Notes under the pieces: model-generated | Told to the model about the DNA's origin: nothing | The model's database searches: none | What the model saw: only the letters and a program-made list of their open reading frames with translations | Program-made: the position numbers and the translations under genes | Source of the DNA: CAVTJL01 sp963735065 | GTDB lineage: Bacteria; Pseudomonadota; Alphaproteobacteria; Geminicoccales; Geminicoccaceae | NCBI GenBank assembly: GCA_963735065.1 | Contig: CAVTJL010000004.1 | Coordinates: 1,426,001 to 1,490,000 of the forward strand | Direction: 5' to 3' | DNA: 64,000 bases | Shown here: positions 35,259-55,008 of the stretch, in pieces | Layout of the letters: every line of letters begins with the position of its first letter | Position numbering within the stretch: the first letter of the stretch is position 1

Positions 35259-35626
35259 CAGAGCACCTCCGGCGCCAGCGAGATGATCTTCATGAAGCGC
35301 TTCGCCCGCAGCTCGCGTGTCACCGGGCCGAAGATGCGCGTGCCGATCGGCTCGCCCTGCTTGTTGATCAGCACCGCCGCATTCTTGTCGAAGCGGATGG
35401 CGCTGCCGTCCGGCCGATGCACGCCCTTGGCGGTACGGACGATGACCGCGTGGGTCACGTCGCCCTTCTTCACCTTGCCGCGCGGGATCGCCTCCTTGAC
35501 GGCGACGACGATCACGTCGCCGACGGAGCCCCACTTACGGTGCGAGCCGCCGAGCACGCGGATGCACTGCACCCTGCGCGCGCCGGAGTTGTCGGCGACC
35601 TCGAGATCGGTTTCGGGCATGATCAT
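35258..35626 (-). CDS. rplN: 50S ribosomal protein L14
   Basis: 122 residues, full length: TDLEVADNSGARRVQCIRVL and IFGPVTRELRAKRFMKIISLAPEVL. Forms intersubunit bridge B8. 12 bases after rpsQ. Confidence 0.98.
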   Translation of the reverse strand: MIMPETDLEVADNSGARRVQCIRVLGGSHRKWGSVGDVIVVAVKEAIPRGKVKKGDVTHAVIVRTAKGVHRPDGSAIRFDKNAAVLINKQGEPIGTRIFGPVTRELRAKRFMKIISLAPEVL

Positions 35627-35638
35627 CGGTGTCGCTCC

Positions 35639-35905
35639 TCAACCTTCGGCCGGCGCGCCTGCAGCGGGCTCGGCCTCGTCGACCACCACGGTCCAGCGCT
35701 TGCGCGCCGAGAGCGGGCGGGTCTCGATGATTCGCACCATGTCGCCCGTCTTGAAGCGATTGGCCTCGTCATGCGCCATGTAGCGCTTCGAGCTGCGGAT
35801 ATACTTCTTGTACAGGGGGTGCATGACGCGCCGCTCGACCCGGACCACGATGGTCTTGTCGGCCTTGTCGCTCACGACCCGCCCCTGGAGCACGCGCCTC
35901 GGCAT
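35639..35905 (-). CDS. rpsQ: 30S ribosomal protein S17
   Basis: 88 residues: MPRRVLQGRVVSDKADKTIVV and HPLYKKYIRSSKRYMAHDE are the OB-fold signatures; the last dozen residues are an Ala/Glu-rich tail. Early 16S rRNA binder. Confidence 0.97.
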   Translation of the reverse strand: MPRRVLQGRVVSDKADKTIVVRVERRVMHPLYKKYIRSSKRYMAHDEANRFKTGDMVRIIETRPLSARKRWTVVVDEAEPAAGAPAEG

Positions 35906-35919
35906 GTTCCCCTAACTCC

Positions 35920-36123
35920 TCAGGCCTGCTCGGCCGCGCGCCGGCGCTCGCCGAGCACGGTCATGATGCGCGCGATGTCCTTCCTGACCTCGCCCACACG
36001 CTTCGTGCTCTCGAGCTGGCCGGTGGCCTTCTGAAAGCGAAGATTGAACTGCTCCTTCTTGAGCTGGAGCAGCTGATCGGAAAGCTGGTCGACGCTCTGG
36101 CGGCGAACATCCTCGGCCTTCAT
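35920..36123 (-). CDS. rpmC: 50S ribosomal protein L29
   Basis: 67 residues, two long helices with LLQLKKEQFNLRFQKATGQLE. Sits at the exit tunnel beside the trigger factor site. ATG 36123 overlaps the rplP stop (ATGA). Confidence 0.96.
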   Translation of the reverse strand: MKAEDVRRQSVDQLSDQLLQLKKEQFNLRFQKATGQLESTKRVGEVRKDIARIMTVLGERRRAAEQA

Positions 36124-36545
36124 GCCGCGATCTCCCCATGCACCCGCGTCACGAACTTGGTGCGCACCGGCAGCTTCGCAGCGCCGCGGGCGATCGCCTC
36201 GGCCGCCAGGCCCTCGGGCACGCCGTCGATCTCAAAGAGGATCCGGCCCGGCTTCACCACCGCCACCCAGTACTCGACCGAGCCCTTGCCCTTGCCCATG
36301 CGGACCTCGGCAGGCTTGGTCGAGATCGGCTTGTCCGGAAAGACCCGGATCCACACGCGGCCGACACGCTTGAGGTGGCGCGTGATCGCACGCCGTGCCG
36401 CCTCGATCTGCCGGGCGGTCACGCGCTCGGGCTCCAGCGCCTTCATGCCGAAGGCCCCGAAGGTGAGCTCAGCGCCGCCCTTGGCCAGGCCGGAGATCCG
36501 GCCCTTGTGCGCCTTGCGGAACTTGGTGCGTTTCGGTTGAAGCAT
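36120..36545 (-). CDS. rplP: 50S ribosomal protein L16
   Basis: 141 residues. MLQPKRTKFRKAHKGRISG and MGKGKGSVEYWVAVVKPG are diagnostic; L16 contacts the A-site tRNA elbow. The Arg that is hydroxylated in E. coli L16 lies in the conserved region near residue 80. ATG 36545. Confidence 0.97.
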   Translation of the reverse strand: MLQPKRTKFRKAHKGRISGLAKGGAELTFGAFGMKALEPERVTARQIEAARRAITRHLKRVGRVWIRVFPDKPISTKPAEVRMGKGKGSVEYWVAVVKPGRILFEIDGVPEGLAAEAIARGAAKLPVRTKFVTRVHGEIAA

Positions 36546-36562
36546 GATCCCAATCCCGCCAC

Positions 36563-37243
36563 TCAGCCGCGCGTCGCGACCGACTCGGCCAACCGCTTGT
36601 CGAAGCCCATCGGGTCGTGCTCCATGATCTCGCCACGGAAGACCCAGACCTTGATGCCGCAGGTGCCGTAGGGCGTGTGCGCCGTCTGCCGGCCATAGTC
36701 GATGTTGGCCCTGAGCGTGTGCAACGGCACCCGCCCCTCGCGGTACCACTCGGTCCGCGCGATCTCGGCCCCACCGAGCCTGCCCGAGCAGACCACCTTG
36801 ATGCCCCCGGCGCCCAGGCGCATCGCCGACTGCACGGCCCGCTTCATGGCCCGGCGGAAGGTGACGCGCTTCCTGAGCTGCTGCGCGATGTTCTCGGCCA
36901 CGAGCTTGGCGTCGATCTCGGGCTTCCTCACCTCGACGATGTTGAGGTGGACCTCGCCCGAGCAGAGCTTCGCCAGATCGCGGCGGAGATTCTCGATCTC
37001 CTGGCCCTTCTTGCCGATCACCACACCCGGACGCGCCGTGTGGATGGTGATCCGCGCCTTCTTGGCCGGCCGCTCGATGATGATGCGGCTCACGCCCGCC
37101 TGCGCCAGACGCTCCTCGAGGAAGCGCCGGATCTTGAGATCCTCCGCCAGCAGCCCGGCATAGCCGTCGTCATCGTACCAGCGCGAGTCCCAGGTGCGGT
37201 TGATGCCGAGCCTGAGGCCGATCGGATTTACCTTTTGACCCAT
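36563..37243 (-). CDS. rpsC: 30S ribosomal protein S3
   Basis: 226 residues. MGQKVNPIGLRLGINRTW, the KH domain loop VIGKKGQE and the C-terminal YGTCGIKVWVFRGE. Forms part of the mRNA entry channel and helicase. One-base overlap with the rplV stop. Confidence 0.98.
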   Translation of the reverse strand: MGQKVNPIGLRLGINRTWDSRWYDDDGYAGLLAEDLKIRRFLEERLAQAGVSRIIIERPAKKARITIHTARPGVVIGKKGQEIENLRRDLAKLCSGEVHLNIVEVRKPEIDAKLVAENIAQQLRKRVTFRRAMKRAVQSAMRLGAGGIKVVCSGRLGGAEIARTEWYREGRVPLHTLRANIDYGRQTAHTPYGTCGIKVWVFRGEIMEHDPMGFDKRLAESVATRG

Positions 37244-37626
37244 CAGGCCGCCTCCTCAACGCGCTCGCGGACCACGATCCGCAGGCGGCTCACATGCTTC
37301 TCGATGCGCGAGGCCCGACCACGGGCACGGGCGTGCAAGCGCTTCATCACGAGATGCTTGCCCACGCTGGCCTCGGCGACGACCAGGCGGTCGACGTCGA
37401 GATTGTGGTTGTTCTCGGCATTGGCGATCGCCAACTCGAGCACCTTCTTCACCGTGTGGGCGATGCGCTTGCGCGAGAACTCGAGCGCCGTGACCGCACG
37501 CCCGGCCTGCATGCCCTGGATCATGTCGGCGACGAGGCCGAGCTTCCTCGGGCTGACGCGCAGCAGTGTCCCCACCGCCAGCGCCTCCTGGTCGCTCAGC
37601 CGCCGCTCCTGCTTGGGCTTGCCCAT
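37243..37626 (-). CDS. rplV: 50S ribosomal protein L22
   Basis: 127 residues. RVSPRKLGLVADMIQGMQ and the long tunnel hairpin ending in MKRLHARARGRASRIEK; the hairpin, where macrolide resistance changes occur, is of normal length. 3 bases after rpsS. Confidence 0.97.
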   Translation of the reverse strand: MGKPKQERRLSDQEALAVGTLLRVSPRKLGLVADMIQGMQAGRAVTALEFSRKRIAHTVKKVLELAIANAENNHNLDVDRLVVAEASVGKHLVMKRLHARARGRASRIEKHVSRLRIVVRERVEEAA

Positions 37627-37629
37627 CCT

Positions 37630-37908
37630 CTACTTCCTCTTCGCCTTCTTGTCGGCGCCGTGGCCGTAGTAGGTGCGGGTTGGCGCGAACTCGCCGAACT
37701 TGTGGCCGACCATGTTCTCCGTGACGTAGACCGGCACGAACTTCTTGCCGTTGTGCACGGCAAAGGTCAGGCCCACGAAGTCCGGCACGACCGTCGAGCG
37801 CCGCGACCAGGTCCTGATGATGTCATTCCGTCCCGACGCCCGCACCGCCTCGACCTTGTCGTAGAGGTACGAATCGACGAACGGGCCTTTCCAAACCGAC
37901 CGCGGCAT
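37630..37908 (-). CDS. rpsS: 30S ribosomal protein S19
   Basis: 92 residues: MPRSVWKGPFVDSYL and ENMVGHKFGEFAPTRTY. Sits in the small-subunit head with S13. 2 bases after rplB. Confidence 0.98.
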   Translation of the reverse strand: MPRSVWKGPFVDSYLYDKVEAVRASGRNDIIRTWSRRSTVVPDFVGLTFAVHNGKKFVPVYVTENMVGHKFGEFAPTRTYYGHGADKKAKRK

Positions 37909-37910
37909 CC

Positions 37911-38753
37911 TCAGCTACCCCGCTTCTTCGCGACGTGGCGCGAGCGCAGGATCATCACCTGCGTCCGCTTGTTGCGACGCGTCTTGCGTCCCTTCGTCGG
38001 CTTGCCCCAAGGCGTCACCGGATGGCGACCACCGGACGTCCGCCCCTCGCCACCGCCGTGCGGATGATCGACCGGGTTCATCGTGACGCCCCGGTTGTGT
38101 GGCCGCTTGCCCAGCCACCGCTTCCGCCCGGCCTTGCCGAGGTTGATGTTTTGATGATCGGCGTTCGAGACGGCACCGATCGACGCCATGCAGGTGGCAT
38201 GGATCAGCCTGATCTCGCCCGAGCCCAGCCTGATCTGCGCATAGTCGCCCTCGCGGCCGACGAGCTGCGCGTAGGCACCGGCCGAGCGCGCCAGCTGGCC
38301 GCCCTTGCCGGGCTTGAGCTCGAGATTGTGGATGATCGTGCCGATCGGGATGCTCCTGAGCGGCGCCGCGTTGCCCGGCTTCACGTCCACCCGCTCGTCG
38401 GCGATCACGCGATCGCCCTCGGCCAGGCGCTGCGGGGCCAGGATGTAGGCCTGCTCGCCGTCCTCGTACTTGATGAGCGCGATGAACGCGGTGCGGTTCG
38501 GATCGTACTCGAGCCGCTCGACGACGGCCGGCACGCCCATCTTGCGCCGCTTGAAGTCGACGATGCGATAGGTGCGCTTGTGCCCGCCGCCACGGAACCG
38601 GACCGTGATCCGGCCGCGATTGTTCCGGCCGCCCTTCTTCGTCAGGCCCTCGGTCAGCGTCTTGACCGGCTTGCCCTTCCAAAGGCCGCTGCGGTCGACG
38701 AGAACGAGCTCGCGGCGCGACGGGCTGGTCGGATTGTACTGCTTAAGCGCCAT
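37911..38753 (-). CDS. rplB: 50S ribosomal protein L2
   Basis: 280 residues. The C-terminal NPVDHPHGGGEGRTSGGRHP carries the conserved His needed for peptidyl transferase centre function; RGGGHKRTYRIVDFKR is the N-terminal block. Normal length. Confidence 0.98.
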   Translation of the reverse strand: MALKQYNPTSPSRRELVLVDRSGLWKGKPVKTLTEGLTKKGGRNNRGRITVRFRGGGHKRTYRIVDFKRRKMGVPAVVERLEYDPNRTAFIALIKYEDGEQAYILAPQRLAEGDRVIADERVDVKPGNAAPLRSIPIGTIIHNLELKPGKGGQLARSAGAYAQLVGREGDYAQIRLGSGEIRLIHATCMASIGAVSNADHQNINLGKAGRKRWLGKRPHNRGVTMNPVDHPHGGGEGRTSGGRHPVTPWGKPTKGRKTRRNKRTQVMILRSRHVAKKRGS

Positions 38754-38757
38754 CGCC

Positions 38758-39051
38758 TCAGATCCCCGTCGTCACGTCGATCCTGGCACCCTCGGCCAGG
38801 GTGACGATCGCCTTCTTCACGTCCGGGCGGCGACCGACGGTGCCACGGAAGCGCTTCACCTTGCCCTTCGTGACCAGCGTGTTCACCGCACGGACCTTGA
38901 CCCCGAAGAGCGCCTCGACCGCGGCCTTGATCTCGGGCTTGGTCGCCTCAAGGCGCACGCGGAAGACCACCTGGCCCTGCTCGGAAAGCAGGGTCGCCTT
39001 CTCGGTGATCACCGGGGAGCGGATCGTGTCGTAATGCTTGACGGTGGTCAT
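38758..39051 (-). CDS. rplW: 50S ribosomal protein L23
   Basis: 97 residues: YDTIRSPVITEKATLLSEQGQ and VNTLVTKGKVKRFRGTVGRR. Docking site for trigger factor and SRP at the tunnel exit. ATG 39051 overlaps the rplD stop (ATGA). Confidence 0.97.
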   Translation of the reverse strand: MTTVKHYDTIRSPVITEKATLLSEQGQVVFRVRLEATKPEIKAAVEALFGVKVRAVNTLVTKGKVKRFRGTVGRRPDVKKAIVTLAEGARIDVTTGI

Positions 39052-39668
39052 GCCAGCCGCTCCTCGAGGCTGCGTACGGCATCCGTCGTCAGGACCAGGA
39101 GGTCGCGGCGAAGGATGTCGTAGACGTTGGCGCCCATGGCCGGCAGGACGTCCACATGCGGCAGGTTGCGCGAGGCGAGCTGGAAGTTGCGGTCCAGCTC
39201 GGCCCCGTCGACGACGAGCGCCGAGGTCACCGAAAGGCCCAGGAGCCGGGCCGCCAGCGCCTTCGTCCGAGGCTCGTCCAGCCGCGCCGAATCGAGCACC
39301 AGGAGCTTGCCCTCGCGGGCCTTGCTCGACAGCGCGCAGCGCAGGCCCAGCGCCCTCACCTTCTTCGGCAGGTCGACGCCATGGTCGCGGACCACCGGCC
39401 CGAAGGCCCGGCCGCCACCACGCCACAGATTGACCCGGCGCGTCGAATGGCGTGCGCGACCCGTGCCCTTCTGCTTGTACATCTTGGCCGTGGTGCCCCG
39501 GACCTCGGCCCGCGTCTTCGTCTTGTGCGTGCCGGCCCGGCGCTTGGCCAGCTGCCACGTCACGACGCGATGGAGGATGTCGGATCGGACCTCGACGCCG
39601 AACACGCTGTCGGCGAGCTCGATCGAGCCCACCTCCTCGGCGGCAAGGTTCTTGACCGCGATCTGCAT
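39048..39668 (-). CDS. rplD: 50S ribosomal protein L4
   Basis: 206 residues. QKGTGRARHSTRRVNLWRGGGRAFGP is the extended tunnel loop. In enteric bacteria L4 also represses the S10 operon; no L4 leader structure was recognised here. One-base overlap with rplC. Confidence 0.97.
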   Translation of the reverse strand: MQIAVKNLAAEEVGSIELADSVFGVEVRSDILHRVVTWQLAKRRAGTHKTKTRAEVRGTTAKMYKQKGTGRARHSTRRVNLWRGGGRAFGPVVRDHGVDLPKKVRALGLRCALSSKAREGKLLVLDSARLDEPRTKALAARLLGLSVTSALVVDGAELDRNFQLASRNLPHVDVLPAMGANVYDILRRDLLVLTTDAVRSLEERLA

Positions 39669-40387
39669 CAGACCTCGCCCTCCTCGGCGACGACGGCTTC
39701 CGCCACCTCACCGGCCTTCAGCACCGCGGCCGGATAGGGTGCAGCCTTCGGCAGCGCACGCTTCACAGCGTCGCTGACCCGGACGTAGGTGCCCTTGGCG
39801 CCGGGCACGCCGCCCTTGACCAGGATCAGGCCACGCTGCGGGTCCACGCCGAACACCTCGAGATTCTGCACCGTCGCGCGATGCGCCCCGAGATGGCCGG
39901 CCATCTTCTTGCCCTTGAAGGTGCGGCCGGGATCCTGGCGATTGCCGGTGGAGCCGTGGCTCCTGTGCGAGATCGACACACCGTGCGAAGCGCGGAGGCC
40001 GCGGAAGTTGTGCCGCTTCATCGCACCCGCGAAGCCCTTGCCGATGCTGGCGCCGACGACATCCACGAACTGGCCGGCCACGAAGTGGCCGACATGGATC
40101 TCGTCGCCGACGTCGAGGACGGCGTCCTCGCTCACCCGGAACTCCTCGACGCGACGCTTCGGCTCGACCTTGGCCTTGGCGAAGTGGCCGCGCATGGGCT
40201 GGCTGACGTTCTTCGTCTTGGCACGGCCGACACCGAGCTGGACGGCGACGTAGCCGTCCTTCTCCTTGGAGCGCACCGCCACGACCTGGCAGCTCTCGAC
40301 CTTGAGGACGGTGACGCCGATGTGGCTGCCGTCGTCGCCGAACAGCCGCGTCATGCCGACTTTCTGCGCAATGAGGCCCGTTCTCAT
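39668..40387 (-). CDS. rplC: 50S ribosomal protein L3
   Basis: 239 residues. GLIAQKVGMTRLF at the start and HGSTGNRQDPGRTFKGKKMAGHLG in the central loop that approaches the peptidyl transferase centre; the Gln of GNRQDPG, methylated by PrmB in other bacteria, is present. The C-terminus has an Ala/Glu/Val-rich extension. Confidence 0.97.
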   Translation of the reverse strand: MRTGLIAQKVGMTRLFGDDGSHIGVTVLKVESCQVVAVRSKEKDGYVAVQLGVGRAKTKNVSQPMRGHFAKAKVEPKRRVEEFRVSEDAVLDVGDEIHVGHFVAGQFVDVVGASIGKGFAGAMKRHNFRGLRASHGVSISHRSHGSTGNRQDPGRTFKGKKMAGHLGAHRATVQNLEVFGVDPQRGLILVKGGVPGAKGTYVRVSDAVKRALPKAAPYPAAVLKAGEVAEAVVAEEGEV

Positions 40388-40397
40388 CCCATCGACC

Positions 40398-40706
40398 TCA
40401 GATCTTGATCTCGACGTCGACGCCGGCAGCGAGGTCGAGCTTCATCAGCGCGTCCACGGTCTGCGGCGTCGGGTCGACAATGTCGAGGAGGCGCTTGTGC
40501 GTCCGGATCTCGAACTGCTCGCGGCTCTTCTTGTCGATGTGCGGCGAGCGGTTGACGGTGAACCGCTCGATCCGGTTCGGCAACGGGATCGGGCCGCGCA
40601 CCCGGGCGCCGGTCCGCTTCGCCGTGCCAACGATCTCGCGCACCGACTGGTCGAGCACACGGTGATCGAAGGCCTTGAGGCGGATGCGTATGTTTTGCGT
40701 GTCCAT
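40398..40706 (-). CDS. rpsJ: 30S ribosomal protein S10 (NusE)
   Basis: 102 residues: IRIRLKAFDHRVLDQSVREIV and SPHIDKKSREQFEIRTHKRL. Also part of the NusB-NusE antitermination complex. 37 bases after tuf copy 1; no separate promoter is evident, so it probably belongs to one long transcript with tuf and fusA. Confidence 0.98.
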   Translation of the reverse strand: MDTQNIRIRLKAFDHRVLDQSVREIVGTAKRTGARVRGPIPLPNRIERFTVNRSPHIDKKSREQFEIRTHKRLLDIVDPTPQTVDALMKLDLAAGVDVEIKI

Positions 40707-40743
40707 GGAACGCGTGCCGTTTCCCTGCCCAGTGACGGGCCTG

Positions 40744-41934
<1,191 letters not shown>

Positions 41935-41974
41935 CTCTCGTTCTCCGTTCCTCTCGATCGCCCAGGCGGCAGTC

Positions 41975-44050
<2,076 letters not shown>

Positions 44051-44079
44051 GGACGATTATCTCTGCTGAGGTCCGGGGG

Positions 44080-44547
44080 TCACCAACGATAATGCGAGAA
44101 GGCGCGGTTGGCCTCGGCCATCCGAAGCGTGTCCTCACGCTTCTTGAAGGCAGCGCCACGCCCGTTGGCGGCGTCCAGAAGCTCGCCCGCCAGCCGCTCC
44201 ATCATCGTCCGCTCCGAGCGGCTCTGGGCGGTGCCGATGAGCCAGCGGATCGCCAGCGCCTGACGCCGCTCCGGGCGAACCTCGACCGGCACCTGATAGG
44301 TGGCGCCACCGACGCGCCGCGAGCGAACCTCGAGCGTAGGCTTCACGTTCTCGAGCGCTTCGTGGAAGAGGCTGATGGCATCCTTGCCGGACCGCTTCTC
44401 CATGCGCTCGAAGGCCTGGTAGACGATCCGCTCGGCGACCGACTTCTTTCCGTCCTGCATCATGCAGTTGACGAACTTCGTCACGACCGGATCTCCGAAC
44501 TTCGGATCCGGCAGCACCTCTCGCTTCTCGGCAGCACGGCGACGCAT
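44080..44547 (-). CDS. rpsG: 30S ribosomal protein S7
   Basis: 155 residues: DPKFGDPVVTKFVNCMMQDGKK and the C-terminal RMAEANRAFSHYRW. Nucleates the 30S head and contacts E-site tRNA. 26 bases after rpsL. Confidence 0.98.
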   Translation of the reverse strand: MRRRAAEKREVLPDPKFGDPVVTKFVNCMMQDGKKSVAERIVYQAFERMEKRSGKDAISLFHEALENVKPTLEVRSRRVGGATYQVPVEVRPERRQALAIRWLIGTAQSRSERTMMERLAGELLDAANGRGAAFKKREDTLRMAEANRAFSHYRW

Positions 44548-44573
44548 CGCTTGGACCTCTTCCTCTTTCGCGC

Positions 44574-44945
44574 TTACTTCGGGCGCTTCACGCCGTACTT
44601 CGAACGGCTCTGCTTGCGGCCGTTCACGCCCTGCGTGTCGAGCGTGCCGCGAACGATGTGGTAGCGCACGCCGGGCAGGTCCTTCACACGGCCGCCACGG
44701 ATCAGGACCACCGAGTGCTCCTGGAGGTTGTGGCCCTCGCCGGGAATGTAGCTCGTCACCTCGAAGCCGTTGGTCAGCCGCACGCGGGCGACCTTACGCA
44801 GCGCCGAGTTGGGCTTCTTGGGAGTCGTGGTGTAGACGCGCGTGCAGACACCCCGCTTTTGCGGGCAAGCCTGCAGGGCCGGAACCTTGTTCCGCTCCCG
44901 CGGCGCCTCGCGACTCTGACGGACCAGCTGGTTGACGGTCGGCAT
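44574..44945 (-). CDS. rpsL: 30S ribosomal protein S12
   Basis: 123 residues. MPTVNQLVRQSR, TTTPKKPNSALRK and GGRVKDLPGVRYHIVRG. Lys43 and Lys88, the usual streptomycin-resistance positions, are wild type. ATG 44945; the frame opens further upstream in the leader. First ribosomal gene of the str group, with its own promoter about 190 bases upstream. Confidence 0.98.
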   Translation of the reverse strand: MPTVNQLVRQSREAPRERNKVPALQACPQKRGVCTRVYTTTPKKPNSALRKVARVRLTNGFEVTSYIPGEGHNLQEHSVVLIRGGRVKDLPGVRYHIVRGTLDTQGVNGRKQSRSKYGVKRPK

Positions 44946-45303
44946 CGCGTGCTTTTTCCCAAAACCTTGCTTCGCCCGAAGCGGCGATGGCAAGCCGCGC
45001 ACGAAGCAAATCGACCGACAGCCAATCTCTCGGCTCCGGCCTACGGCACCATCGCTGTTGTTCGGCCTAAACCCGGCACAGCGTCTGAGCCGCAACGGGC
45101 TCACCACCTGCGCCAACTAAAAACGTGAAGCGGCTTCTAGCCCTCGGAGCGGGGCGCGTCAAGCCCTGTCCCGGCCCGGACACATCCCGCCTCGCGCTCC
45201 AATGCGCCCACGATCTCCGGTGGGCAAGCGCCGACGGGCTGCAAACCACGAACAACCGCAGCCGCCCGACCTCTGCCGAGGCGCCGGCGACCCTAGCGGC
45301 AGG
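44946..45303 (-). other. 358-base rpsL leader and upstream region
   Basis: Between the hydrolase stop and rpsL. It holds the promoter listed separately and a GC-rich leader. No gene is supported; short frames here are upstream extensions of rpsL or its antisense. The leader could fold, but no S7-type rRNA mimic was identified by eye. Confidence 0.55.
45134..45162 (-). promoter_or_regulatory. Promoter of the str group (rpsL-rpsG-fusA-tuf)
   Basis: On the minus strand TTGACG (45162-45157) and TAGAAG (45139-45134) are separated by exactly 17 bases. Transcription would start near 45127, giving a leader of about 180 bases before rpsL. Confidence 0.72.
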
Positions 45304-46308
45304 TCACAGACGCTGGTGCAGAAACCGAACGATGTCACCTTCTATCTTGCGATGGATGGCGGCCCGATCAATGCCCGGCGCGTCCTTGCAGACAAGCGCC
45401 GCCTCGGCCACGAGCTTCTCCGGGCAGGGATCGATGAAGACGAAGTGGCGGCCTGGGACGACGATCTCCTCGGGAGGGTCGGGCAGGCTCCGCGCCAAGG
45501 CCTGGGCATTGTGCGCGGCGCTCAGGTAGCTGTCGTCCTGGGGCCGCAGAAGCAGGACCGGTATCCGTATCGAGGCAAGGCTCGCAGGATCGAAGAGAAG
45601 GCTCAGCGGATCCATCAAGACCAGCGCCTTCAGCCGAGGCTCCGTCGGCGGGTGCCAATTGTCCAACTCACGAACGGCGGGCGAGAGGTCGTCCCTGGGC
45701 GGGCCGCACGAGCCGATGTCGCCTCGCCCCTCCCCGGAGCAATAGGCCACCGTGGCCGCAAGGCTGAGGCGGGCACCCGCGAGGACCAGGGCCGTGTACC
45801 CGCCGGCCGAGTAGCCGATCATCCCGAGACGGGCCGGATCGACATGGCCTTCGAGGCGCGGGTCCGCCAACGCCGCAGCGAGCGCCTCGACGGCCTGGCG
45901 TGGGCGGGCCATCAGGATCTGCGCCTGTCGTTCGGCCCTCGGATGACCCGCGGCATCGCCGACATGCGTGGGCGCCACCACCACGAAGCCGGCGCGCGCC
46001 AAGCTCGCAGCGAGCTCGCGGTGGCTGAGCGGCGCGCCGCCGCTGCCGTGGGACAAGAGCACGAGGGGAAAGCGCGGGCCCGCGGCGATCGGGGCGTTCA
46101 GGCTCGCGCGGATCGTGAAGGGGCCTGCCTGCCAGGGCACCTCCGGCGCGGCCGTCGGATACCAGACGATCGTATGGAAGGGTCCGGCCGCGTCCGAGAC
46201 GACGATGCGGGCGATGCCGGCCTCGAACGGCGGTGAGGCGGCGTATCCGCCTCGCGGCATGGCGATGACGAGCAGGATCAGCGCAAGAAGACGCAACGCG
46301 CGCGGCAC
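45304..46308 (-). CDS. Exported alpha/beta hydrolase (dienelactone/PAF-hydrolase-like)
   Basis: 334 residues. Starts with GTG 46308, supported by GGGGAGG; a signal peptide (LRLLALILLVIAMPRGGYA) follows. VLLSHGSGGAP gives the oxyanion strand, GYSAGG the nucleophile elbow Ser, RPQDDSYL the Asp and PGRHFVF the His, so the triad looks complete. Four Cys in the C-terminal half (YCSGEG, SCGPP, DPCPEK, LVCKD) may form disulfides in the periplasm. It lies on the same strand between rpoC and rpsL, not a usual place for a periplasmic enzyme. Substrate unknown. Confidence 0.88.
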   Translation of the reverse strand: MPRALRLLALILLVIAMPRGGYAASPPFEAGIARIVVSDAAGPFHTIVWYPTAAPEVPWQAGPFTIRASLNAPIAAGPRFPLVLLSHGSGGAPLSHRELAASLARAGFVVVAPTHVGDAAGHPRAERQAQILMARPRQAVEALAAALADPRLEGHVDPARLGMIGYSAGGYTALVLAGARLSLAATVAYCSGEGRGDIGSCGPPRDDLSPAVRELDNWHPPTEPRLKALVLMDPLSLLFDPASLASIRIPVLLLRPQDDSYLSAAHNAQALARSLPDPPEEIVVPGRHFVFIDPCPEKLVAEAALVCKDAPGIDRAAIHRKIEGDIVRFLHQRL

Positions 46309-46365
46309 CGAGGCCTCCCCGATCCGGCGACGGGGGCTCAAAGCACAAGCCCGGCCCGGAAAGTG

Positions 46366-46395
46366 CGACGGGAGCGCCCTGCAGCGCTCCCGTCG
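46366..46395 (-). terminator. 12-bp hairpin after rpoC, probable terminator
   Basis: CGACGGGAGCGC (46366-46377) and GCGCTCCCGTCG (46384-46395) pair perfectly around a 6-base loop, 23 bases after the rpoC stop. Reading on the minus strand the stem is followed by CACTTTCC, a weak T tract. It would partly separate rpoBC from the hydrolase. Confidence 0.68.
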
Positions 46396-46418
46396 TCCGT
46401 TCGGCAGGATCCCGGCGA

Positions 46419-50618
<4,200 letters not shown>

Positions 50619-50660
50619 CAGATCCTCTTACCTTTCGCCACCACGGGATGGGACAAGATC

Positions 50661-50681
50661 GGGCGCCGCCCTGCGGCGCCC
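50661..50681 (-). other. 9-bp hairpin in the rpoB-rpoC gap
   Basis: GGGCGCCGC (50661-50669), loop CCT and GCGGCGCCC (50673-50681). Without a T tract it is unlikely to terminate; it may shield the rpoB 3' end or mark a processing site. Confidence 0.5.
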
Positions 50682-50692
50682 GAGCAGCATCG

Positions 50693-54790
<4,098 letters not shown>

Positions 54791-54858
54791 CACTGACCTC
54801 GTCGGCTAAAGACCGGCCGGCCGCCGCGAGCTGCGCGGCGCCGAGCCTTTCAACGCGA

Positions 54859-54905
54859 CGACGAAGGCTGACCGCGCGGCATTTCCCGCACGGTCACCTT
54901 CGTCG
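54859..54905 (-). promoter_or_regulatory. Long interrupted hairpin between rplL and rpoB (attenuator/RNase III type)
   Basis: Three stacked stems: CGACGAAGG with CCTTCGTCG (54859-54867/54897-54905), TGACCG with CGGTCA (54869-54874/54891-54896) and GCGG with CCGC (54876-54879/54886-54889), 19 pairs with one bulged base and one mismatch. E. coli has an attenuator and an RNase III site in the same gap, so a similar role is inferred. Confidence 0.7.
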
Positions 54906-55008
54906 ATCGATCAACCGTCTTGCAGTCGCCCTGCCTCACCGAGGCCAAGCGGCGTCGCGCCGTGGGCCGCGCCGGTGCTGCAGGGCGTGGAGCGTCGGGA
55001 GACGAGAT

